From assembly GCF_900105725.1 (NCBI RefSeq), contig NZ_FNLM01000012.1, positions 1 through 11,600 of the forward strand: 11,600 nucleotides of DNA, read 5' to 3'. The notes under the pieces were generated by a model. That model was given only the letters and a program-made list of their open reading frames with translations. It ran no database searches and was not told the origin of the DNA. Shown here in pieces: positions 1 to 6,281 of the stretch; position 1 is the stretch's first letter, and each line of letters opens with the position of its first letter. Source of the DNA: Gordonia westfalica (GTDB lineage Bacteria > Actinomycetota > Actinomycetes > Mycobacteriales > Mycobacteriaceae). Both the position numbers and the translations under genes were made by a program.

Positions 1-1629
1 GGGAGAGGCACCTCGAGGTGCCGGCCAGCCAGTCGGGTGGTGGGAGTGCCGTTCCTGCGGGAATCTGTGGCAGGAGTCGCAGTCGTCTCGGCGGTTGCGG
101 AAGTGGTGCCGCAAGTGTGCTGGTAAGCAGGGCGCTGAGGTTAACCGCGGCAACGCGGCCACGGCATCCCGGATCGCTGTCCACCTGCAAGGTGAGTGGA
201 TCGACGAGAAGCCGCACACTTCGGTGTCGGCGAAGTCGAACTACAAAGCAGCGTGGCGGTGTGGAACGTGTGGGCATGAGTGGCGGGCGACGGTGAAGAA
301 CCGGAGCAACGGCTCAGGATGCCCACGGTGTTACCGGCTCTCAGATAAGACCGGTGCGGCGTCCGCACGGTCACGGGCGCTGCCAAGTCAGATCCACTAT
401 CGGACTATCCGATCGCCGCCTGGTGGTCAGATCGCAACCCGCACACCCCGGAGGGAGTGAGCCGCGGCTCCGCGGAACCGGCATGGTGGAACTGCTCCAC
501 CTGCGGGACGGAGTTCTCGCGAACGCCGAAAGGAATCCGGGCGAGGCGGTGCAATGCGAGGCTTGCTCGTACACACACCGCGGCACCAGCTATGCAGCGA
601 ACGCAGCAACCGCCAATCCGCTCAGCGAGGAGCTACGCGGACAGCTCGTGGACCCCGCCCTTGGTGTCACGTCGGCGGGGTCGAACACGAAGTTGCAGTG
701 GGTGTGCGCTGACGGGCACATGTGGTGGGCTGCACCGAAGGACCGAGGGCGGGCAACGGGTGTCCCGCTTGTGCGAAGCACATTTCTCGAGCCGAAATCG
801 AGGTCGCCGACTTTGTGCGGACGCTCACCGGCGACGTGGTCACCAGCACGCGGTCGGTGATCGCACCCAACGAACTCGACATCTACATCCCGTCGAAGAA
901 CATCGCGGTCGAGTTCAACGGCCTGTACTGGCATTCGGAGGACGCCGGGAAGGACCGCCACTACCACCAGCGGAAGTGGCAGCGGTGCGCCGACAAGGGC
1001 ATCCAGATGGTGACTGTGTGGGAAGACGACTGGCGTGACCGCCGGGACATCTGCCAACGCATGATCGCCCGCAAGCTGGGCGTGTCTCAGGAACGCCGGC
1101 TGAATGCGCGCAGTCTCACCGTGACCGCGGTAGATCGGGTGGAGGTCCGCGACTTCCTCGAGGCCAACCACATTCAGGGTGCGACCGCAATGAGTGAAGC
1201 GTTCGGTTTGCGCGATGGTGGCGAGTTGGTCGCGGTGATGTGCATGAAGTGGCGCACCAAGACTGAGGTGGAGTTGGTGCGGTTCGCCACCTCGGTGATC
1301 GTGCGGGTGGGCATTCGCGGCTGCTGAAGCACGCTGTCGCTGCGATGCAACCACAACGGGTGGTGACATTCGCCGACCACGCCGTCTCTGACGGAGGCCT
1401 GTACGAGCAGTGCGGTTTCATCAAAGATGGCGAGCTGCGACCGGATTACACCTACTACTTCCGTGGCGAACGGGTGCACAAGTTCCTGTTCCGCCTGAAG
1501 CGGTTCCGCAACGACCCAAACCTGTTGTGGGACGAGTCGTGGACCGAGCAGCAGGCCGCGGCGGAGAACAAGATCCCGCGGATCTGGGATTACGGAAAGA
1601 CCCGTTACGTACTAGACATTCCCGGGTAG
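1..1629 (+). CDS. Zinc-ribbon repeat homing-type endonuclease, 5'-truncated (left copy)
   Basis: This is a DNA-cutting protein of phage homing-endonuclease type. The restored reading frame is at least about 540 residues and stays open through base 1, so the true start lies outside; the GTG at 18 is probably internal. Domains in order: four zinc-ribbon repeats of the DUF4379 kind, with first-cysteine codons at 47, 260, 493 and about 705 (71-78 residue period; motifs CRSC..CRKC, CGTCGHEW..CPRC, CSTCG..CEAC, CADGHMWW..CPAC). A Vsr-like (EDxHD/PD-(D/E)XK-type) nuclease core follows at about 785-1035, with E in AEIEVADFV, D in NELDIYIP, E and H in VEFNGLYWHSE, then VTVWEDDW. A GNAT-like C-terminal region at about 1110-1610 (ANHIQG, ELVRFATS, YEQCGF, IPRIWDYGKTRY) is typical of such phage enzymes. 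The ribbons probably bind DNA. This copy lacks single bases near 36, 378, 541, 753 and 1306, all in G or C runs. Family is confident from motifs; a target site is not visible. Confidence 0.85.
7..22. repeat. 16-bp perfect palindrome at the left end
   Basis: GGCACCTCGAGGTGCC is self-complementary and lies inside the endonuclease frame (HLEVP). Its mirror is at 11560-11575. It could be a chance property of the coding sequence, a snap-back point or a protein-binding site; nothing nearby decides this. Confidence 0.6.
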
Positions 1630-1654
1630 GGCTTGGCCCCCGGAGAGGGGCACA

Positions 1655-2127
1655 GTGTCTTTCAAGCAGTGGGCTGACATGTCCGATGAGGAACGTGAAG
1701 CCGAAGCGCAGGCGGTGTCGGTGTTGTTTATCGGCCTGCCTGGTGTGGTGGGTGCCCCGCTGGTGATGGGACCCGACTATTGGGTGGATGTTGCCCGCCA
1801 TCTGGTGGAGTGCGGTGTCCGGCTGGTGGCGGATTCGATCAAGCACTATGAACCGGGGACAGCTTGGAGCGTCGAAGGCTGCGGGAAGTGGTGTTACGAC
1901 TCGCATGAGCCGGATGAAACGTATGAGCAGCGGATCGCCCGGCTGGCTGATGAGGAGCATCAGAACTATCTGGCGAAGGTGGAGGAGATGAAGGCCCGCC
2001 AGGCGAATACGCAGGAGCGGGTGGTGCAGGCAGAGGCTGTGGCGTTCGCCGCGGAGGTGAAGCGCCGCAAGGCGGATGGAACGTTCGACGGTTCCCCGCA
2101 CGCCGGCATCAACCCGAAGCTCTCTAA
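1655..2127 (+). CDS. Hypothetical phage protein, 157 residues (left copy)
   Basis: I do not recognise this protein. It starts at GTG 1655, five bases after the purine-rich GGAGAGGGG ribosome-binding site. The N-terminal half has a short hydrophobic patch (VLFIGLPGVVGAPLVMG, residues 23-39) followed by DYWVDVARHLVECGV, with cysteines at 53, 76 and 80 (GCGKWC). Residues about 88-140 are rich in A, E, K, Q and R and look like a long helix or coiled coil. As read here the frame runs on to TGA 2201-2203. In the right arm a four-C run (three C at 2113-2115 here) gives a product ending INPEAL at the TAA 2125-2127. I prefer the short form because the longer tail covers the hairpin and ribosome-binding site of lysin A. 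It lies between the endonuclease and lysin A; virion assembly or lysis would both fit by position only. Confidence 0.75.
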
Positions 2128-2144
2128 CCCAACAGAACTTTTCA

Positions 2145-2168
2145 CCCTGCACCCGTTCGGGTGTGGGG
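2145..2168 (+). promoter_or_regulatory. RNA hairpin in the gap before lysin A (left copy)
   Basis: The transcript can form a ten-pair stem (2145-2154 with 2159-2168, including two G-U pairs) around a GUUC loop. It starts 18 bases after the preferred stop of the upstream gene and ends 17 bases before the AGGAGG of lysin A. No U-run follows, so a classical intrinsic terminator is not supported. It could be a weak terminator, a processing site or a control on lysin translation. The same fold is present in the right arm at 9396-9419. Confidence 0.5.
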
Positions 2169-2184
2169 ATTCACCCATGCCCAC

Positions 2185-2190
2185 AGGAGG
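2185..2190 (+). promoter_or_regulatory. Ribosome-binding site of lysin A
   Basis: A perfect AGGAGG lies five bases before ATG 2196. It fixes the start of lysin A although an open frame extends upstream of it to 2076. It also argues that the preceding gene ends before this point. Confidence 0.85.
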
Positions 2191-2195
2191 CAATT

Positions 2196-3295
2196 ATGGC
2201 TGATCCCGTTTGGCTTCCCGACGTGCTGCGCGCCGAGGGCCTGAAGGTTGACATCTATCCCGGCGCGTTCGAACGCGGGCACGGCGACTTCGGCACTATC
2301 TGGGGTCCGTTCATGCACCACACCGGCTCGTTCGGCGAGACGCCGCGGGGTATCGCGCAGCACTCGTCTCTCGGGCTCGCGTCGCAACTCCACCTCGCGC
2401 CGAACGGTGTTGTCACGCTGTGCGGCGTCGGCGTCGCATGGCACGCGGGCACCGGCTCGTGGCCGGGCATCCCCGCGAACAACGGCAACGCCGTGACGAT
2501 CGGCATCGAGGCCGCACACAACGGCACCGCGGCATGGTCGGAGGCCCAGTACGGCGCATACCTGAAGGTCGTCCGGGCCATCAACAAGCGCCTCGGCAAC
2601 CCGTGGAACAAGGTCGTCGCGCACAAGGAGTACGGCGCGATCCAGGGCAAGTGGGACCCCGGGAACCTCGACATGAAGCTGTTCCGTCAGCGGCTCCTCC
2701 AGGCACCGGATAAGCCGCTCGTGGTCATGAACATGATCGAGCTCGAGGCCAAGGAGAATCCGTGGGTCGGCGTCCGTAAGGCGAAGCCCGGCGCCGGGGT
2801 GAGCGCAAGGTCGGCCGCGACGGTAAGGGCCGGTTCGTCGAGTACGAGAACGCGCACATCTACTTTCACCCGGCGACCGGCGCGCACGCCATCCCGCACG
2901 GCGGCCTGTTCGAGGCGTACGCCGAGCGCAAGTGGGAGACCGGCGAACTCGGCTTCCCGGTGCGCGACTTCACCAAGCTCGCCGACGGCGCAGTCATGGC
3001 GTTCCAGGGTGGCGTGCTCTACCGCAAGGACGGCAAGGACCACCACGTCGTGAAGGGCGTCATCGGCCAGCGCTGGGCGCTCGAGGGCTACGAGAAGGGC
3101 CCGCTCGGCTGGCCGACGTCGGACGAGATCTCGAACGGCACGGGCGGCAAGCGTCAGGCGTTCGAGCACGGCGTCCTCGAGTGGGACCCCTCAGGCGCGG
3201 TGAAGAAGATCGGCGACGCCGCGAAGGATCTCACTCTCGTCAACGCGGCCGGCATCCCGCTGGCCGTCGAAGCAGTCGACCTCATCGCGGCCTGA
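2196..3295 (+). CDS. lysA: Lysin A: N-acetylmuramoyl-L-alanine amidase with LGFP repeats (left copy, one frameshift)
   Basis: This is a phage endolysin that cuts peptidoglycan from the cytoplasmic side once the membrane is opened. The restored protein is 366 residues. Residues about 1-165 are an Amidase_2-type zinc amidase: HHTGS (41-45), SLGLASQLHLAPNG (58-71), WHAGTGSWPG (82-91), AHKEYG (142-147) and GKWDPG (151-156). The likely zinc ligands are His41 or His42, His143 and Asp154. After a linker, residues about 205-340 hold LGFP-type wall-binding repeats (ELGFPV 251-256; GPLGWPTSD 302-310). LGFP repeats are typical of mycolate-bearing actinobacteria. There is no signal peptide, so export should depend on the membrane proteins that follow. 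This copy has four G at 2796-2799 where the right arm has five, which shifts the frame after residue 200; the right arm reads GAGGERKVGRDG there. One added base gives 367 codons exactly. Confidence 0.93.
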
Positions 3296-3322
3296 GCCGC
3301 ACCCACAGAAGGAGTTCTCGTC

Positions 3323-3723
3323 ATGTCTGTACCCACCCCTCGTCTTGTCCTCGGCCGCGAGCCCGCCGCCTGGACCTCCCTCGTCTCAGCCATCCTGGTT
3401 CTGCTGACCACGTTCGGGTTCAACATCCCACCGAGACTCAGGGCGTGTTCATGGCCGCGGTCAACGCGGTGCTCGGTCTGCTCGTGGTGATCTCGGTGAA
3501 GGAGAGCGTGTACCCGGCGCTCGTCGCGGTCGTTCAGACCGCGGTGCCGCTGGTCGTTGCGTTCGGCTTGAACCTCAGCGAGCAGCAACAGGGCGCCATC
3601 CTCGCGGTCTCCACGATTGCTCTCGGATTCCTGTTCACCCGCCCGCAGGTCACACCGAAGGTGTTGGCAGGTATTGAGCTTCCCGCTGACGGCGTCGAGC
3701 GCGAAGTCAACCTCGGCCGATGA
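3323..3723 (+). CDS. Holin-like multi-span membrane protein (left copy, one frameshift)
   Basis: The restored protein has 133 residues, starting at ATG 3323 eight bases after GAAGGAG. Four hydrophobic stretches are visible: about 17-33 (WTSLVSAILVLLTTFGF), 42-59, 64-83 and 89-105. The C-terminal tail is polar and charged (RPQVTPKVLAG..REVNLGR). Its place directly after lysin A and its small, nearly all-membrane build suggest a holin or holin-associated protein in the inner membrane; no family motif proves this. The run CCC at 3427-3429 lacks one C compared with the right arm, so this copy breaks after residue 34; the right arm is intact. The stop overlaps the next start (ATGA, 3720-3723). Confidence 0.82.
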
Positions 3724-4019
3724 CCGTGACCTCGAGCGCCAGCGCTTGGATGAACCCCGCCGCGCTGAGTGACATCGGCGTGGTGGGGGTCGTCGTCGGC
3801 ATGGCGCTCGTGCTCGGTATCGCCTTCGCCCGTGGCTGGATCGTATGGGGATCGGAGATCTCGATCTACAAGACCGCGGCCGAGCGCGACGCCAAGACCA
3901 TCGCCGACCTCCTCGAGACCAACGCGCGCAACGCGCAGACGATGGCCGAGTGGAATGTCGCCGGCCAGCTCATCGCGAGCCAGTCGAAGGCACTGCGAGA
4001 GAGCTTGGAGTCCAACTGA
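3720..4019 (+). CDS. Single-span membrane protein with charged helical tail, holin-like (left copy)
   Basis: This 99-residue protein has one membrane segment at about 19-43 (IGVVGVVVGMALVLGIAF and onward) and then a helical tail rich in A, E, K, N and R (TAAERDAKTIADLLETNARN) that could form a coiled coil. The ATG overlaps the stop of the gene before it and has no clear ribosome-binding site, so translation is probably coupled. A single-span protein beside a multi-span one in a lysis cassette often acts as a second holin or antiholin. Here that role is inferred from position. Both arms encode the identical product. Confidence 0.82.
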   Translation: MTVTSSASAWMNPAALSDIGVVGVVVGMALVLGIAFARGWIVWGSEISIYKTAAERDAKTIADLLETNARNAQTMAEWNVAGQLIASQSKALRESLESN

Positions 4020-4213
4020 TGTGGGGATTCAAGACCAAGGGGGCGAGCGCGCACGAAGTTGATGCGCGCTCGAAGCGAAACGCGCGATCGGCCGAAGAAG
4101 CCCGGTCCGAAAGCGCACGGCTCGCCGAACGGGCGCGGCCGGTACAGCGGGAGCTTCGTGACCAGTTGGAACGCAACCACTGGGCCGAGCTGATCTTCGG
4201 AAGGCTGAACTAG
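4019..4213 (+). CDS. Small charged helical protein, 64 residues (left copy)
   Basis: The protein starts MWGFKTKGASAHEVDARSKR, is almost entirely helix-forming and charged, and ends ERNHWAELIFGRLN. It has no membrane segment, signal peptide or cysteine. The start ATG 4019 shares one base with the previous stop and has GGAG eight bases upstream; the TAG stop shares its last base with the GTG start of the next gene. Small proteins that begin MWGF and carry a charged helix followed by an NH-W/F-AE motif occur beside lysis genes in actinobacteriophages. I recall this pattern but could not check it. Function unknown. Both arms agree. Confidence 0.75.
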   Translation: MWGFKTKGASAHEVDARSKRNARSAEEARSESARLAERARPVQRELRDQLERNHWAELIFGRLN

Positions 4214-4584
4214 TGGAGCTGATAGCCGACTGGGCACTTGTGGTGCTCGCCGTGCTGGCCACCGTCTACACCATCTGCTACGCCGCATGGCAGTACTGGT
4301 GGAAGGAGCGGGTGTCACTCATCTACCTAGGCAAGTCGACCCTGATGTCGCTGGTCTTTCTCCAGATCTCGGCGTCAGTGTGGGCGGGTACTGACTATCC
4401 GGGGCGGGCGTGGATTCGATTCATCCTGTACTCGGGTGGCGCCGTGATGATGCTCGCGCTCCTGGTGATGCTGCTGGTGTTGCAGTACAAGACCCGCCGT
4501 GACCGTTGGGCGGCAGGCGACTTCCGCCGGCCATGGCAAGTGTGGCGCGACGAGATCCGAGCATGGTGGGCAGGACGGTCATGA
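4213..4584 (+). CDS. Three-span membrane protein of the lysis cassette (left copy)
   Basis: This 123-residue protein starts at GTG 4213, with GGAAGG eight bases upstream. Membrane segments are visible at about 8-28 (LVVLAVLATVYTICYAAW), 34-57 and 70-91 (ILYSGGAVMMLALLVMLLVL). They are followed by a basic, tryptophan-rich cytoplasmic tail (YKTRRDRW..WQVWRDEIRAWWAGRS). Its stop overlaps the lysin B start (ATGA, 4581-4584). Size, span number and place between lysin A and lysin B suit a holin or a membrane accessory of lysis; sequence alone does not decide. Both arms encode the same protein. Confidence 0.82.
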   Translation: MELIADWALVVLAVLATVYTICYAAWQYWWKERVSLIYLGKSTLMSLVFLQISASVWAGTDYPGRAWIRFILYSGGAVMMLALLVMLLVLQYKTRRDRWAAGDFRRPWQVWRDEIRAWWAGRS

Positions 4585-5282
4585 TCGAACTTCTCTGGGT
4601 CGACGGAACTTGGGCACCCCGCGGCGGCTCCCCCGCGTCGGAGGCGCTGCGCCGCGCGCTCGACCCCCGCAAGGTGAAGTTCACGTATGTGCCGTACCCG
4701 GCCGACTTCGGCCCGGCGACCGGCATGGGCGACCTGTCGTATGAGGAGTCGAAAGCGATCGGCGCGGCAGCGTTGGATCGAGCTGTCACCGAATCCCGCG
4801 AACTCGTGGTCGTCGGCGGCTACAGTGCGGGCGCGGCGGTCGCAGTGAAGTACGCGCGCGACATCCTGCCTCGGCGGCCTCGCCATCAGGTGCTCGCCGT
4901 CGCGACGCTGGGCGACCCGCACACGCCGGTGCATCACGGCCGGTCCGGGATCGCCGGGGCGCTGCACGTCCCGCGGCCTCGGTTCACCGAGTGGGCGCCG
5001 GGTGATCCGATCGCCGACCTGCCGCTAGGTTCACCGCTGCGCACGGTCGCCGACCTAACCGGGTGGATGTCGGTGCGCACACCCGAGGCCGCCCGCGCCT
5101 GGGCGTTCAAGACCGCTGAACGTCTGGCGGTGGCGCAGCCGTGGTGGAATCCGTTCCGCTGGCCCGATTTCGCGCGTGCGGGGGAGGACATCCGCAACTA
5201 TCTCGGCACTGCGCATTCCACGGACTACGACGGTGGTGGCCACGCTAAGCGGTTGGCCCGCATGATCGAAGGGGTGAGTTAG
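4581..5282 (+). CDS. lysB: Lysin B: mycolylarabinogalactan esterase-like serine hydrolase (left copy)
   Basis: This 233-residue alpha/beta-hydrolase resembles phage lysin B, which cleaves the ester joining mycolic acids to arabinogalactan and so frees the outer layer at the end of lysis. The nucleophile elbow is GGYSAGAA with Ser82, after the strand ELVVV. The acid is probably Asp142 in APGDPIADLP. The histidine is probably His212 in TAHSTDY, with His221 as the alternative. The WVDGTW start and the VPYPADFGP segment also suit the cutinase-like fold. There is no signal peptide. I chose ATG 4581 because it overlaps the previous stop as ATGA. An in-frame start at 4506 would overlap that gene by 79 bases and add residues with no family likeness. 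Both arms agree fully. Confidence 0.92.
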   Translation: MIELLWVDGTWAPRGGSPASEALRRALDPRKVKFTYVPYPADFGPATGMGDLSYEESKAIGAAALDRAVTESRELVVVGGYSAGAAVAVKYARDILPRRPRHQVLAVATLGDPHTPVHHGRSGIAGALHVPRPRFTEWAPGDPIADLPLGSPLRTVADLTGWMSVRTPEAARAWAFKTAERLAVAQPWWNPFRWPDFARAGEDIRNYLGTAHSTDYDGGGHAKRLARMIEGVS

Positions 5283-5284
5283 CC

Positions 5285-5782
5285 ATTACAGCTCCAGATC
5301 AGCCCGGTGCTGGTGTACCGGGCAAATACTTCCTGCCCGCGAACCGCCCGAACGGTGCCACGTCAGGCCTGTCGCAGTTCGCGAATGCGGATCAGGCGTT
5401 CTGGGATGACTACGCGTACAACCAGTTCAATCCGAAGTTTAAGCATATGGGTGAGCCGGTTGATGTGATCCGGTTGTTGGCTCATGCGGCGACGGCGAAC
5501 ATTGCGTCGATCATCAACGGCATTTTCAATGGCTGGTTTGGTGGCGGTTCGGTTGGTGATCCGCAAGAGGTTCAGTACACGATCCAGGCATCGCTGACGC
5601 CGTCCTCAACGGCTACAACGTGGACCAGGTCACGTCGGGTCGTGGACGAACCTGAAACATCACCGACTGATCGTGGTCTCATCGATGTGGGAACGGTTCG
5701 GACGCACTCCGTCCACCACCCGCGCGCGGCGGCCTCGCGGTGGATACACCAGCAACTCGACCCGAACTGACGAGTCGCCACG
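5285..5782 (+). CDS. Probable minor tail/virion protein, N-terminal part running into the fold (left copy)
   Basis: The open frame just after lysin B reads ITAPDQPGAGVPGKYFLPAN, then NADQAFWDDYAYNQFNPKF, MGEPVDVIRLLAHAA, NGIFNGWFGGGSVGDPQEVQ and, once repaired, YTIQAIADAVLNGYNV. Compositionally this looks like minor tail or other virion proteins of actinobacteriophages; I cannot name a family. No ATG, GTG or TTG lies in frame between the stop at 5246 and ATG 5447. AUU 5285, ten bases after GAAGGGG, is the best visible start, unless a base is missing in both copies. This copy loses a C near 5590 and then drifts. The true gene continues beyond the fold into DNA that this window does not contain. 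Confidence 0.6.
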
Positions 5783-5975
5783 CGTGGCGATGAATCCGTC
5801 GGGTCGAGTTGCGGAAGTATCCCGCCGGCCGCCAGCGCGCGGTGGTACTGAGTGCCGTCGAACCGTTCCCACATCGATGAGACCACGATCAGTTCGTGAT
5901 GTTTTCAGTTTCGTCACGTACCCGACGTGACCTTGGTTTCCACGTTGTAGCCGTTGAGGACGGCGTCAGCGATGG
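5590..5975. other. Low-fidelity zone on both sides of the fold
   Basis: In this zone the arms no longer agree base for base. Examples are a lost C near 5590, different bases around 5626-5665 against 5895-5940, and a poor match between 5701-5770 and 5795-5858. Open frames crossing the axis here are mosaics of sense and antisense and should not be translated. The right-arm version reads as a plausible continuation of the tail gene (motif SSMWERFDGTQYHRALAAGG), so it is probably nearer the truth than the left. Confidence 0.75.
5775..5790. repeat. Perfect 16-bp palindrome at the fold axis
   Basis: TCGCCACGCGTGGCGA reads the same on both strands and its centre, between 5782 and 5783, is the mirror axis of the whole window. 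The bases directly outside it do not pair exactly (GACGAG on the left against TGAATC on the right). Pairing resumes at a CTCGACCC-type block about 11 bases further out. A short self-complementary stretch is where a strand end could snap back and prime copying of itself, or where the two strands were joined during library preparation or base calling. This is inference. Confidence 0.9.
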
Positions 5976-6279
5976 CCTGGATCGTGTACTGAACCTCTTG
6001 CGGATCACCAACCGAACCGCCACCAAACCAGCCATTGAAAATGCCGTTGATGATCGACGCAATGTTCGCCGTCGCCGCATGAGCCAACAACCGGATCACA
6101 TCAACCGGCTCACCCATATGCTTAAACTTCGGATTGAACTGGTTGTACGCGTAGTCATCCCAGAACGCCTGATCCGCATTCGCGAACTGCGACAGGCCTG
6201 ACGTGGCACCGTTCGGGCGGTTCGCGGGCAGGAAGTATTTGCCCGGTACACCAGCACCGGGCTGATCTGGAGCTGTAAT
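5783..6279 (-). CDS. Probable minor tail/virion protein, N-terminal part (right copy)
   Basis: This is the mirror of the gene at 5285-5782. It keeps the frame through IQAIADAVLNGYNV, where the left arm is broken, and then has extra bases near 5935-5945 (read as NVETKVTSGT followed by a stop). Beyond that, 5790-5886 again gives a sensible frame with SSMWERFDGTQYHRALAAGG and ILPQLDPTDSSPR. Combining both arms gives roughly 165 residues before the axis. The start problem is the same as on the left, since both arms read GTGAGTTAGCCATTACA. Confidence 0.6.
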
Positions 6280-6281
6280 GG

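Larger units (their letters stand above)
1..5782 (+). repeat. Left arm of a window-long inverted repeat
   Basis: This arm is the forward copy of a segment repeated in reverse complement at 5783-11582. Matching landmarks have coordinates that add up to 11564-11565 from the fold out to about 2200, then rise slowly to 11582 at the outer end. That drift measures how many single bases have been lost or gained. Between about 3720 and 5580 the sum stays constant and the translated products are identical. Farther out the differences are mostly one base in runs of G or C. In the last 200 bases before the fold there are substitutions as well. An artefactual fold-back molecule is the likeliest origin. 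Confidence 0.97.

Noticed and set aside
1..800. Tandem repeats suggestive of CRISPR or iterons in the first 800 bases
   Set aside because: The periodicity is at protein level (zinc ribbons every 71-78 residues); there is no exact DNA repeat and spacer pattern.
590..1369. Long minus-strand open frame opposite the endonuclease, and others such as 8396-9310 on + opposite lysin A
   Set aside because: They are shadow frames of high-GC coding DNA. The sense strand has recognisable domains, and the antisense products show no motif and are Arg/Ala/Pro-rich.
1625..1650. Small GC-rich hairpin (GGGC-TTG-GCCC) after the endonuclease stop
   Set aside because: The stem is only four pairs with no U-run, and it overlaps the ribosome-binding region of gene 2; not convincing as a terminator.
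4506..4580. An upstream start for lysin B at 4506
   Set aside because: It would overlap the membrane-protein gene by 79 bases and adds 25 residues unlike the family. ATG 4581 in an ATGA overlap fits the style of the operon.
5700..5860. A hairpin telomere or telomere-resolution site of a linear N15-like prophage
   Set aside because: Only 16 bases are perfectly palindromic, the adjacent bases fail to pair, no protelomerase is in the window and the site lies inside an open structural gene. It is kept only as an alternative in the findings.
5572..5930. Open frames on both strands crossing the axis (5673-5930 on + and 5572-5886 on -)
   Set aside because: They read sense sequence of the tail gene up to the axis and antisense of the same gene after it. 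They exist only because of the fold and low base accuracy.
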